Source: Bimuria novae-zelandiae CBS 107.79 (lineage: Eukaryota > Ascomycota > Dothideomycetes > Pleosporales > Didymosphaeriaceae). Taken from it: a stretch of 18,032 nt of DNA. The stretch is taken from the NCBI GenBank assembly GCA_010015655.1, contig ML976841.1, positions 1 to 18,032 on the forward strand, in the 5' to 3' direction. Shown piece by piece: positions 1-9,801 of this stretch (the stretch's first letter is position 1; each line of letters opens with the position of its first letter). The notes under the pieces were generated by a model. That model was given only the letters and a program-made list of their open reading frames with translations. It searched no databases and was not told where the DNA came from. The translations under genes were made by a program, and so were the position numbers.

Positions 1-110
1 CTTGAGAACTTCAATATCCAGTCTAAAATAGGCTGGTACACAGGCGACAACGCTACTTCAAACGACACATGCCTAGAGCACCTCCAAAAAGTCTGCTTAC
101 AAAGCATGAG

Positions 111-178
111 GTTAGTTTCAACTACTTGGGCTTAAATATATGATTGAGGCTTGAATCCTATCACTAACTACTAAATAG
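111..178 (+). other. predicted intron in hAT transposase
   Basis: GTTAGT donor at 111, a CACTAAC branch-like motif at 162-168 and TAG acceptor at 176-178. The intron separates the DNATSNDT block from the RRIRC block and contains in-frame stops. The phases do not match: exon 1 up to 110 ends in phase 2, while the downstream frame starts cleanly at 179. Either a one-base change has occurred or the true donor is elsewhere, for example the GT at 91, which would be phase 0. Confidence 0.55.
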
Positions 179-538
179 GTCAAGTTCAACGCTAAACATC
201 GCCGCATCCGATGCATCGGACATATCATTAATCTCTCCCTCCAAGCCTTCCTACTCGCATCCTCAAAGGAGGCTCTACTCGCTGCCCTCAATGCTGCGGC
301 TGAGGTCTCTGGCGAGCAGCTTCTCTCACAGTTTTCCCGTGTCCTCAATTCGCAGCAACAGAGGCTCAACGCGGAAAGCCAGCGCCAGCCTGGATCCCGG
401 CAGAGCCAGGTGCCACAACGACCTACTCGCCAACGAAGCAGCTGGGGCAACCCGGGCTCTATATCTGATGAATTCTCTGGCATTAAGCATATCCCTGCCC
501 TCAGCAAGCTTCATGACCTAGCTGTCTGGCTACGCAAT

Positions 539-543
539 TCAAC
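539..543 (+). repeat. target site duplication TCAAC, left copy
   Basis: TCAAC directly precedes the first base of the Copia-1 5' LTR and is repeated exactly after the 3' LTR at 5943-5947. A 5-bp duplication is typical of Ty1/Copia integration. Confidence 0.93.
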
Positions 544-756
544 TGTGACGGTTTAATAGCTCTTACTCGATGAGATGGTTACTCCTACCCTTGCTTAGTT
601 GCCACTCACCTTTCTGAGAGGGCTACACCTATCTGGGACTAGCGATGTTTACGCTCGTACACATATATACTCGGTAGCTTCTAGATAGTACACCCTCTAG
701 TAAAAGAATTCTATAATCTTTTCTACTGCGCACCAGCCGTTTGGCCCACCGCAATA
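544..756 (+). repeat. Copia-1 5' LTR (213 bp)
   Basis: Begins TGTGACGG and ends GCAATA, where the 3' copy ends GCGACA. A TATA-like stretch CATATATAC lies at 662-670. Differences from the 3' LTR are at 572, 666, 698, 701, 703, 712, 714, 742, 753 and 755, so eight of ten fall in the last 60 bp, beside the heavily mutated internal region. Confidence 0.95.
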
Positions 757-769
757 GTTATAAGCCTAG
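757..769 (+). other. Copia-1 primer binding site
   Basis: GTTATAAGCCTAG starts at the first base after the LTR. It lacks the TGG start expected for priming by a tRNA 3' end. GTTAT(G/A)AGCC is the complement of the initiator-Met tRNA anticodon arm (GGCUCAUAAC), the half-tRNA priming mode known for Ty5 and Drosophila copia. As it stands, GTTATAAGC also matches a tRNA-Ile(UAU) anticodon arm. The same motif follows the Copia-2 LTR. Confidence 0.6.
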
Positions 770-959
770 ATTATAATTAAGCTTACGACGGATTGCGAAG
801 AAGATCGCACGACTAAAGCTTACTTACTTATAACTTACTAATTAGCACCTATAATTAAGATTATAATTAATTATACTATACGGAGCCGCCAAATTACTAA
901 TACCTTATATAATAACTACTAAGTTAGATCCCGTAGTCACCTAAGTGACTATCGTCCTT

Positions 960-3900
960 AATTAAGCCAACGACTAGCATAAATAGCTGTTTATTTAAAA
1001 GGATACTGCCTAGAAGAACAACCTCTAGTAGTACGTAAACCCTACTATAATAATAGCGAATCTGTCTACGTTAATAGCACTAACTAAACCGCAACTTACG
1101 GATTATAATAAGGAAGCTATATTAATCGCTTACCTTATCGCTGCTTAGCAGACGCTATACTAGTGGGAATACGAATAATAAGAACGTAAGGATCTTAAGT
1201 TTAAGCGTTAAAAGAAAGCTCTAGTAGAATTTAACTTAGAAATTAGCAAAACGATTGCTATAAAACACTTTTACCTAATTAAGAACAAGGATACCTTATA
1301 TAAATAATTAATAACGCTTAAGAAGTATCTCGCACTATCTAACACTACACGTTAACGAGATCTAATCGCACGATATAAAGCCCTTTAGACGCCGCCCCAT
1401 AGCAAGAAAGTTAAAGAGTAGCTATAATCTTAGGTAAAGGTTACTAACATGTGCATTACTGTAGGTATACCTAAGATATCTAGATCTTAAGCACAAGAAG
1501 ATTTCCTTATCGCTTATAAAATAATTAATCCTAAGTATAGTATATTAGGCCTGCGAGCCTTAATTAACCTAGAAGATGCTAGCACTGCTATTCTATTAGT
1601 AAAAGACTACGTTAGCAAATTCACGACCTACCTTAAGCGTATTCGACTAATATTAACAGGACTCAGCTCTATAGCTGCAGAACTAGACGCTGCTAAGCCT
1701 TAGCAGCAGAGGAAGGATAGCAATAAAGATAAGCCTTAATGCCCTTGTAGCCTAAAACACTACTAGACCGAATACTAGCTAATTAACGCCGAGCACCCAA
1801 GACGACCAAAGAACTATACTAATATTATTAGTTAAAAGAAGCTAGATGCCGCCTTTACCGCTAATTATAGCTTAAGAGATAAGATTAATAAGGCACTTAA
1901 TAGATAGCGCGTAAAGCAATAGGACGGGAATATTGCTATAGATAATAGCAGCCCTCCTACTAGACTAACTGCAAACACTATACTATTTATGTCCTAGGAC
2001 AAGAACGAAGAGCTCTACGCTTTATGTAAAAAGAAAGAGCTTCGCGCTCTATATAAGAACTAAGAGCTTTACGCTCTACACAAGGATGCTAATAAGGATT
2101 TAGCTTAGTTAAACATAGATAATAACATAAAGCTAGAGGACAGGCTATATATAGTAGTTAGTATGGAAGAAGATATTAACAAACTTAGTAATTAATAGAT
2201 ACTTGATCCTAGCTCTAACACCCACGTTATTAACAGCGAAGACTAGGTAGGATAGACAAAGGAGTACGACGCTAGTAATACTAATTTTATAGGCGCTAGT
2301 ATAGGCCGCGTTTAGATTACTGCCTAGGGAAGCATAAAGCTTAAGGTAAAGACGCTAATAGGAATTAAGATATTAGAACTTACTTACGTTGCCTACGTCT
2401 AAGGATTTATTACTAACCTTATTAGCCTGGCACGTTGCCGCAAGATCGACGTATACTTTAATTTAAGATAAGACCTACTATACAGACGTAATCCAAAGAC
2501 GATACTCGCATATTTGGAATATAATAGAGGTCACTGGCTAGTAGATGCCGATGCATCCTGCCGTCTAAAGCCTACGCCTTTATTATCTTTTAGAACCACC
2601 TACAGACCGTCAAAGGCTCCGCTCCCAGATTAGATTGTCAACGCAAAGACAGCTTATTAGATATGGGGTTATCTAGGCAAGAAGGCTATAGAGCACCTGA
2701 TAGCGAACGTTAACGGAATTGTCGTTGAAGGCGATACTGACGACTTTTGTGCAATCTATATAGAGTTAAAATTAATAAAATAGATATCTTAGAGATAATA
2801 AGAGGATTAAGTAAAGAAGCCTTTTTATCGCATCGCGATTAACGTAATTTAATTAGTACTACAAGGAGAAGCCTGCTTAAATAACGATTAATAGGCTAGT
2901 TACTTAGTTAACTAATACTTAAAGTGGCATAAAGTTTCTACTTTCCTAAATTAATTAAAGCCTTTCTTAAAGAGATAGATTATCTAGAATATACGCAAGA
3001 TACAGCGCGTCTTTACTTAAGACGTAACAGCTATTAAGACTAATAATAATCGAGGATTTGGCATATCGCTAAATATACTTAAGGACCTTTATAAGGACCT
3101 TGGTATTTGATACGAGCTACAAGCAGAATATATAGAGGAGTAAAACGGACTGGTAGAACGAGCAGGATTACTTCTTATTATCTGAGCAAGAGCCATAAGG
3201 ATTTAGGCAGGACTACTAAAGTCTCTGACTTACAAGCTGATTTGAACAGCAGTATATGTGCTAAATCGGACCCCTATAAAAGCGCTACAATAGAAGACAC
3301 CGTACAAAATTATATAGGGGACGAAACTAAAGGTTTAACACATGTAACTAATAGGTTATTAAGCCTACGTACTTAACCACTCGCTAAAGCGTGCGGACAA
3401 GCTCGAATCGAGAGCTTTAATAGGCTACCTTGTTAGCTACGACTCTACCAACATTTTCAGGATCTAGCTACCCACAAAGGACCAGGTTATACGCACTCAA
3501 GACGTTATTTTTAAGCCTATAAAGTTCTACGAAGGACTAGAAGGCTACGCTTAAGAATTAGTAATTAAGGAGGTTATTAAGCTTCTCGCATTTTTAGAGG
3601 AGTTTAAACCTAATAATATAGTAATTAAAGATCTTTTAACAACTTAATAATAACGTTAATAATAAACCTAAGACGCACCTGCGCCCTCTAAGTTATAGGT
3701 AGGGGGTAAGGATACTAAGGAGATTAAGCCAAGTTAACTAGAATAATCTAGCGGAGGCTTGTTAACTCTAGAATAGTTAACGCCAGGTCCATTAGACTAA
3801 TAGAAACTATTAGCTACCCAGCTCGAAGGCTATATACCTAATCGACATAAGAACAACGCTCTAAGACGTTAAAACCTTAATTTTAGCACGGAGAATATTA

Positions 3901-5727
3901 TTAAAGGCTTACGACGCACACGTTAAAACGCTAATCTCTAAGGACTAGAGAGATAGCATTCCTACGCCGCCTTATATAGAAGATTAGTTAATAACTACCT
4001 TAAAGCTTTCTTAACTACATTAAAGGCTAAGCTAATAATAAAAATATATCGCACCTAGGTTCTAAGAGCTCCGCGATCATATTAAGAGCTAGATTATTAT
4101 TAGTTTAGAGAGCAGTTTTAACAGGCTGCACAAAAAGAGTATCACGAGATCTAGGGTAAAGGCTACTTTGCTAAGACGATATAAATAATAGAGACTGCTA
4201 ATGCAGAGGTGCTACCCCTAATATAAGTATTTATATATAAGTTTAACGAAGATAGCTACCTCTATTAATTTAAGACGCGACTTGTCGTCCGCGGCAACCT
4301 ATAATAGCTATATAGAGACACCTATGTAGCTACACTAGCTGCCTGAATATTCTAAGCACTTATCGTAATAGCTAATTAATTTAGATTAGAGCTGCTTTAG
4401 TATAACGTACTAAACGCGTTTCTAAACGCTATACTTAAACGAAAGCTCTACGCTTAAACACCAAATGGTTTTAAAAAGGATAAAGAGCTGCTACAGGTGC
4501 TGAGAGCCCTGTACAGACTAAAGGAGTCACCGCTCCTATAGTATAAGGACCTAAGAGGGACACTAAAGTCTCTAGGCTTAACGCCTATCCTAGGATTTCT
4601 ATGCGTCTACGTTAATAGCTAGTTAATTATATTTGTCTACGTTGACGATATTATTATAGCTTTCCACCTATTAAACAGACATCTACACCGAGAGTTTAAG
4701 AAGAAGCTTAATAAGTATTATAGCCTAAAATGCCTTAAAGAACTTAAGTAGTTCTTAGGTATACGCGTTATTCGAGACACTAACGCATGTATAATTTACT
4801 TAGTATAGGACGCCTATATTAATAAGGTTACTACTAAGTATAATATTATTTCTACTGGCCGCCCTTTAGAGGTGCCTATGCTAGTAAACTACCTAGAACA
4901 ATTTCTTGAGGAACCGAACGAAGCTTAGACGAAGACCTATTAAGAGCTTATAGGCTATCTTGCCTACCTAACTTAGTATACCTAACCTAATCTGGCTCGC
5001 GCTCACGTTATCTACGCTTTACATTTGACTAATCCTAGTCAAGCATACGTTGAATCTATTTAAAGGGTGTGGCGTTATATCCTTAAGACGAAATATCGAG
5101 CTCTGCAAGCGCAAGCTGTTAATAAAATAGTAATTTAAGAGTACCTTATAACACTGTAGGACTACCGCGATTTAATTTTCTTTAGGGCATCTAATACTGC
5201 CTTTGCTAACGATATTAAGACGCGCCAAAGCTCTCAAGGATACGTCTTTTAGCTATTTAGCATGACTGTTAACTAGAAGTTAACACTGCAACGCACTATT
5301 ATAAAATTAACGACTAAAGTAGAGCTACTTGCTCTATTACTTACTAAATTAGAGATAGAGGAGTAGTGCCGCCTATTTAAAGGACTCTCTTTAAGGCTTA
5401 ACTAAACGCCTATTATCTAGTGTGACAACTAACAGACAGTAGGTATAGTCATAAAAGAAATAGACAAGCTTAGCACCAAGCTTAAACACGTTAATATCTA
5501 TTAGAACTAGATCCGCCAGGAGGTCGAGGAGAATCGCCTCCACGTCTAATAGAAGTCTATAAACTAGATACTAGCTAACGGCATAACAAAGATCCTTCCT
5601 TGACAGAAGTATATCAAATTCGTATAGTAACTACACTTAGTAGATATTCGTTTAAAGGTTCTTAAGATAGAGAAGGACACTTAAGAGATTCATCCTTACG
5701 TTATAGATTAACTACAGGATAAGGGGG
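960..5727 (+). pseudogene. Copia-1 gag-pol polyprotein relic
   Basis: One continuous frame (codons starting at multiples of 3) can be followed from about 960 to the polypurine tract, with dozens of TAA/TAG stops. In order: gag; a zinc knuckle at 1740-1775 (CPCSLKH, last Cys read as Tyr); aspartic protease motif DPSSNTH at 2205-2225; GAG-pre-integrase WGYLGKKAIEHL near 2664; integrase core FYRIAINVIQL with the first catalytic Asp read as Asn (AAC 2841-2843), while the late Glu in LVERAG is kept; integrase C-terminal KLESRALIGYL; reverse transcriptase with YVDD at 4638-4649; RNase H TTKVELLAL from 5310 and CDNQQTVGIV. The start is uncertain because RIP has destroyed the early part; the last ~200 bp before 960 are leader. 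No functional protein can be made. Confidence 0.9.
5717..5727 (+). other. Copia-1 polypurine tract
   Basis: GGATAAGGGGG, followed by two bases (TA) and the 3' LTR. This is the expected plus-strand primer position. Confidence 0.8.
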
Positions 5728-5729
5728 TA

Positions 5730-5942
5730 TGTGACGGTTTAATAGCTCTTACTCGATAAGATGGTTACTCCTACCCTTGCTTAGTTGCCACTCACCTTTC
5801 TGAGAGGGCTACACCTATCTGGGACTAGCGATGTTTACGCTCGTACACATACATACTCGGTAGCTTCTAGATAGTACACCCTCCAGCAGAAGAATTCCAC
5901 AATCTTTTCTACTGCGCACCAGCCGTTCGGCCCACCGCGACA
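5730..5942 (+). repeat. Copia-1 3' LTR (213 bp)
   Basis: Same length as the 5' LTR and 203 of 213 bases identical. Ends GCGACA, then the TCAAC duplication. It keeps the C/G state at nine of the ten differing sites, so it is close to the sequence at integration; only 5758 (A) looks mutated. Confidence 0.95.
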
Positions 5943-5947
5943 TCAAC
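5943..5947 (+). repeat. target site duplication TCAAC, right copy
   Basis: Exact copy of 539-543. With one copy discounted, the hAT reading frame continues. Confidence 0.93.
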
Positions 5948-7056
5948 GCTTCATGCCAACATCTGGGATAGAGATGTCGATCTTCTGCTAGGCATAGATA
6001 ACCGTACTAGGTGGTCATCCTGGTATCTAGTCATTGATAGGGCTATTTCGAAGCAAACGGAGATCAAATCCTTTATGACGGACTATGAGAGCTTTCTTGG
6101 CGATATTAGGCTCACAGCTGCTGATTGGGATATCCTAGGCAAAGCCCATGCATTTTTACAACCGTTTGCTTCAGCGACGCTGTATGCTGAGGGAGACAAG
6201 TCATCTATCTCACAATCGCTGCCACTTATGGATGCTCTTCTTGTTCATTACGAGAGAAAGAAGGTAAGTCATGCCCGTTATTCTCTAGAGACTAATACTA
6301 ATATTTTACCAGGAGCACTACTCTAAGCCCGAACATTACGATGTCCACATGCTTCGCGCTATTGAAATGGGCTGGTTTATCCTCGACAAATACTACAACA
6401 TGACCGAAGACGTCCCCGTTTATGCCGCTGCCCTTCTCCTCGACCCCTCTCGACGAGCCGCCTATCTCCGCAAGAACTGGCCAGATACGTGGGTGGAGCC
6501 TGCTATTGAAGCTGCCTATGCATTATGGGAGGAAGAATTCAAGGCAGGACTTGTGCTAGACCAATCTCTTACTCCCCAGTCCATGCCACCGCCATCTAGG
6601 CCGGCAAAGGCCAAAAAGCGCGGTATCGAGCTTGACCTACTTATGAGAGATATAGAGGTATTGCCGACTAATGTGCTAAATGACGATGATTTTAGGGCAT
6701 TCATTGGAGCGCCTATAGTCCGCATTGAATGCACTCCTCTTGAATGGTGGTCCTGTGTCGAACAGCGACATCACTATCCTCGCCTCAGCCGCATGGCTAT
6801 ATCCATCCTATCTATCCCAGCCGAGTCATCAGAGCCAGAACGGACGTTCTCTGGCACCAGACGTTCCTGTCGATGGGATAGACTCAGTATATCCTGCGTA
6901 AACCTTGAGAAGGTTGAATGCATCGGGTCATGGATACGAGAGGGTCACATCCAGCCTCTCCACCGCAATGGGATGGGCCTACCGATGGGGCCAGAGACAA
7001 ATGAGGACGTCTCAGAGCTCTCAGATGATGATATAGACCTTATTGACTGGGTCTAG
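5948..7056 (+). pseudogene. hAT transposase, C-terminal part (3' block)
   Basis: This continues the reading frame broken at 543. It reads LHANIWDRDVDLLL, then TRWSSWYLVIDRA (the conserved TRWxSW block), then a long helical region. A 49-bp intron at 6264-6312 is followed by an exon open to TAG at 7054-7056. The end holds the hAT C-terminal dimerisation domain: EWW, YPRLSRMAISILSIPAES, EPERTFSGTRR, WDRLS. The exons stay in frame across the intron and across the retrotransposon once its duplicated 5 bp are discounted. The last ~40 residues are acidic. No RIP-type stop is present, in contrast with the neighbouring Copia-1. It would encode a near-complete C-terminal half if spliced, but no start or upstream part is linked to it in this allele. 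Confidence 0.88.
6264..6312 (+). other. predicted intron in hAT transposase (49 bp)
   Basis: GTAAGT donor directly after a Lys codon and a CCAG acceptor at 6309-6312. Both sides are in phase 0. Removing it joins HYERKK to EHYSKPEHYDVH, as expected for this family. The unspliced reading hits TAA at 6324-6326. Confidence 0.8.
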
Positions 7057-7203
7057 AGTAGATATAGCTGCCTAGTGTTATCTGGTTTTAATCCGGATTA
7101 ACGCGTTATAGCTTAACCTGTTTAGTGATTATGAAGGTTAACCCGTTTAGGTTATAGGCCTAGGCTTAACGCGTTAGTAACCAAGTGCCCAGGTATGCAT
7201 GTA
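7057..7203 (+). repeat. hAT 3' subterminal region with paired repeats
   Basis: Non-coding stretch after the transposase stop. Two motifs each occur twice: the palindromic TTAACGCGTTA at 7098-7108 and 7166-7176 (68 bp apart), and TTAACCTGTTTAG / TTAACCCGTTTAG at 7113-7125 and 7138-7150 (25 bp apart). hAT ends commonly carry such short repeats as transposase binding sites. Read from the outside, the end would begin near CTGGGCACTTGG, which resembles hAT termini. The exact terminus is not provable without the other end. Confidence 0.55.
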
Positions 7204-8249
7204 GATTCGGGAGCGTACCCTTGTGCGGTGCGTATCTCCTTTACCTCTCCAGTGGCTGGTAGGAAATTGACAACATGGCAGGTGCTGTAAAGCATTCCAT
7301 CGTAACCGTGTCTCTTACAGGTAGGTTCCCTCCGCAAGTGAGTCCGCAGCAGTGTTTTTGCGTGGGTGGTTGCCGCATCAGCGAGGTAGCCTCTACCGGT
7401 ATGTTTGGCTGCATAGAAAAGAAGGTCGAGATTACAAAGCGAGTCAACAATGACGAGGAAGTTAGTCTGTTTGTCATTGATGTTTACACCTCTTTGCCAC
7501 GTAAGATGGTCCCAGGAGCGTATTGCAGCCACACGTGTATGAAAGCGTGAATGTAGGCTTACGGCAGCATTTTGAATGCTTTGAAGCGCCTCTTGGTCGT
7601 GAAAGAGCTCCCAGCGGGCCCGCATGTGAGGCATGATCATAAAGCCTAGATCGTGAGTGTCTGTCCGGTGTGACACGTGGTGTAGCGGATCCGACCACTT
7701 CTTGCCCCAAGACTCTAGTACATCGCGGACTTGGCTCAAGATAATACCTGGGTCATTGTGGCACATGCTTTGAGGGTACCTGGTGGCTCTTTCAAGGAGA
7801 GCGTAAATGCTGCCAGGGAAGAAACCGCATGTCCAGAAATCCATAGGTCGACAGCTGTACTTGCCCTCATTCTGGCCAGATTGAGGAACGAGTTCCGGAT
7901 AGCACCTTGCAGAATGCTTTAAATCGTGAGCTAAATCTTGCTTCAATTTCCAGTAACCTAAAAATTGAATACATACAGTGTGTCCCAGATAGCCCTCAGC
8001 TACCCGTAAGATCTTTCCCGTTATATTCTCAGAGAACAAATCTCTCGAGATGTGTAAATTAACATTCTGCCAGTCGGTGGTGGATGTAAAAGTCAAGGTA
8101 TTCAAGGGAGTTGTCCTAGAACCTAGCTTAGTCTGAGCGTCATCGTTGTTGCGTGCGCTATTGGTTGGGCTTCTGGTATTGCTTGGGGCGTTGAGTTTGT
8201 TTGCGCTGCTAGTTGCATGCAGATGTGCATTTCGCGTCATGGCTATCAT
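7204..8249 (-). pseudogene. GH88-like unsaturated glucuronyl hydrolase, 3' end missing
   Basis: GH88 enzymes remove unsaturated uronic acids from oligosaccharides left by polysaccharide lyases. On the minus strand the product reads LFSENITGKILRVA, then YPELVPQSGQNEGKY, DFWTCGFFPGSIYALLER, SHRTDTHDLGFMIMP (about 7641-7664, carrying an Asp-containing block conserved in the family), AAIRSWDHLTWQ, NLLFYAAKH-type helix with VDSLCNLDLLFYAA, HAKTLLRTHLR, YSTCHVVNFLPATGEVK and AQGYAPEST. The family continues there with TWxRGQAW, but here sequence homology stops at about 7204, where hAT-derived sequence starts. About 330 residues remain of the roughly 400 usual for fungal members. The first ATG is at 8249 (second choice 8240); upstream readings need a TTG start. 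No RIP-type stops. Probably non-functional. Confidence 0.8.
7917..7976 (-). other. predicted 60-bp intron in the GH88-like gene
   Basis: On the minus strand GTATGT...AAAG, with a GCTCAC branch-like motif near the end. Its length is a multiple of three and it has no in-frame stop, so an ORF scan reads through it and adds about 20 residues (VCIQFLGYWK...) not expected in the family between VAEGYL and YPELVPQ. Confidence 0.65.
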
Positions 8250-8625
8250 GGTGACTGTGGTCAATACTGGGCGTATGCGAGCCTTATCGAAACCAATTTG
8301 TATCTGGTGTGCTCTTGTTTCGTTATATGGTAGGCTTGAGTAGCGGCTCAGTGGCTAACCGCGCATACTGATTCCGGCCCGGCAATCGTCCGATCTCCGA
8401 TGCGGTCGGAATTGATCGACCACCGACCTGCATGACCGTTCCCATGCACACCCCACTCTACCTGGATCAAACTTGACGATCTCGACGACGCGCTTTTTCT
8501 CGGACTTTTCATATCAAGGCTTAGGTACTGGGGCTTCAGATCAAGCAAACGGACTCAGGTTCGAGAGCACGGTGATTATCCCTAGGGTTATTCCACACAA
8601 TCGAACATCAAGGAAAACCGCACCT
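8250..8625. promoter_or_regulatory. shared upstream region of the divergent GH88-like / DUF2264 pair
   Basis: The 376 bp between the two outward-facing starts hold no recognisable gene. A TCCGA-N5-TCGGA inverted repeat lies at 8396-8410 and contains CCG-N7-CGG, an everted CGG pair of the kind bound by fungal Zn(2)Cys(6) factors. A further TCCGA lies at 8389-8393. This is only a motif match. An open frame upstream of the DUF2264 start exists but needs a TTG start and has no family similarity. Confidence 0.35.
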
Positions 8626-9475
8626 ATGCCTCCACTCTCAGGGTTCTCGGACAACCCACTCATGAACCGGGATGACGTTATTCGGGCCAGTCGCGCACTT
8701 ATTACCCCATTATTGGCCTACTTTTCTTCTTCTTGTGCGCGTGTTCGCATACCCTTCACCATTGGTACCCATTTTGATGAAATAGCAGCCCAGCTTGAGG
8801 GGTTTGCGCGGCCGTTGTTTGTCGTTGGAGCCCTGCTCCATGGCAGGGAGCCAATTGACGGCCTTCTACAGCCATGGATCCAAGGCTTTGTGGCAGGCAC
8901 GGACCCCGACCACCCCGAATACTGGGGCGTAATATCTGATAAGGACCAGCGAATGGTAGAGGCAGAAATGGTTGCATTTGCACTGCTTGCAGCACCCCGT
9001 GAGACGCTATGGGATCGATTCGACGAGAGCACCAAAGCGAACGTAGCATCCTGGCTTCGTAGCCTCCAGGGCAAAGACATCCACACCTCGAATTGGCTCT
9101 GGTTCCGCGTCATATCAATCATCGCTTTGATCAAGATCTGTGGGGAAGATCTCCAGGGTTATCAGTCGCAGCTGAACAGGGATTTGGAGCTTCTTGACAC
9201 CATGTATCTACAAGATGGCTGGTCGAGTGATGGCATTTGGCCTGATGCCGACGAAGTTCTCGCGAGTAATGCACGGGTCTTCAAAGAGACTGGTAAAAGA
9301 AACCAGACCTCATGGTCTCGCCAGGCTGACTACTATTCGGGAAGTTTTGCTATTCAGTTGCGTCAGCTTTTGTATGTGAAGTTTGCGTCTGATTTGGACA
9401 TGGAACGAGCTGAGAGGTATCGCCAACAAGCCAGAGAATTTGGAAGCCAATTCTGGAGGTATTTCGACGAGGGTG

Positions 9476-9528
9476 GTAAGCAGAGATTTAGACCGTGTGT
9501 TACCTTCAAAATGTCTGACTTCAAAAAG
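9476..9528 (+). other. DUF2264 intron 1 (53 bp)
   Basis: GTAAGC donor, CTGAC branch-like motif at 9515-9519 and AAAG acceptor. Splicing joins YFDEGG to [14 protein letters not shown] in frame. Unspliced, the frame runs into an aberrant tail ending at 9558. Confidence 0.85.
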
Positions 9529-9745
9529 GTGCAGCAATTCCTTTTGGTCGATCTCTAACGTACAGATTTGGCTGTGCCGGGTTTTTTGCTGCTTTAGCCT
9601 TTGCTGGTGTAGACAATCTTCCTGCGCCTCTCGATACGCCCGGTGCAGTAAGAGGTCATCTTTTGAGGCACCTTCGCTGGTGGAGGGATCATTCAAGTGA
9701 TATGTTTTTCTCGGACGGCACCCTCAATATTGGGTGGCTCTATCC

Positions 9746-9801
9746 GTAAGTCTCTCGCATCATTGCGTGCAAGCGACTGACTGAGTGCTCTTCGCCTCAA
9801 G
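9746..9801 (+). other. DUF2264 intron 2 (56 bp)
   Basis: GTAAGT donor, CTGAC branch-like motifs and TCAAG acceptor. Splicing rebuilds the Pro codon and gives [17 protein letters not shown], the conserved family block. Confidence 0.87.

Larger units (their letters stand above)
1..543 (+). pseudogene. hAT transposase, middle part (5' block, interrupted)
   Basis: This is the catalytic part of a fungal hAT transposase, which cuts and pastes the element. Frame 1 from position 1 reads KIGWYTGDNATSNDT, the second conserved block of fungal hAT proteins (usual form GYFxxDNAxxNDT). After an intron, 179 onward reads RRIRCIGHIINLSLQAFL, the RRxRCxGHxxNL block, then a Gln/Ser-rich low-complexity stretch, and KLHDLAVWLRNS, matching the usual KLHNxVxxIRxS. 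The frame is open to 543, where Copia-1 begins. The codon split by the insertion is completed at 5948, in frame with the 3' block. The N terminus (BED finger and first blocks) lies to the left of the window. The family call is firm; activity is lost unless the insert is absent in other alleles. Confidence 0.85.
544..5942 (+). mobile_element. Copia-1: complete but RIP-killed Ty1/Copia LTR retrotransposon
   Basis: A 5399-bp element with two 213-bp LTRs (TG...CA ends in the less mutated copy), a primer binding site right after the 5' LTR, a polypurine tract before the 3' LTR and a perfect 5-bp TCAAC duplication. The internal region carries gag, protease, integrase, reverse transcriptase and RNase H in the Copia order, in one frame, but with many TAA/TAG stops. 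The LTRs differ at 10 sites, all transitions, and nine have the T or A in the 5' copy, as RIP produces. It sits in sense orientation inside the hAT transposase gene and is therefore younger than that gene copy. Confidence 0.95.
1..7203 (+). mobile_element. hAT DNA transposon, 5' end outside the window, split by Copia-1
   Basis: A class II hAT element whose transposase is read on the + strand in two blocks, 1-543 and 5948-7056. It is followed by about 147 bp of non-coding sequence with paired subterminal repeats. The intervening 544-5942 is a younger LTR retrotransposon with its own target duplication. The right limit is approximate: homology of the neighbouring GH88-like gene stops near 7204, so the hAT end lies close to that point. 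The left terminus and the N-terminal part of the transposase are not in the window, so terminal inverted repeats and the 8-bp duplication typical of hAT cannot be verified. Base composition is balanced and the coding blocks lack in-frame stops, so this copy seems to have escaped RIP. Confidence 0.82.

Noticed and set aside
118..514. Overlapping minus and plus ORFs in the hAT 5' block
   Set aside because: They are shadows of the hAT exon, which matches conserved transposase blocks in its own frame.
3107..3376. 89-codon + strand ORF inside Copia-1
   Set aside because: It lies out of the gag-pol frame. The true frame here reads integrase (LVERAG, then KLESRALIGYL just downstream).
8146..8343. 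Plus-strand ORF with a hydrophobic Leu-rich start
   Set aside because: It is antisense to the N-terminal part of the GH88-like gene and has no recognisable signal beyond composition.
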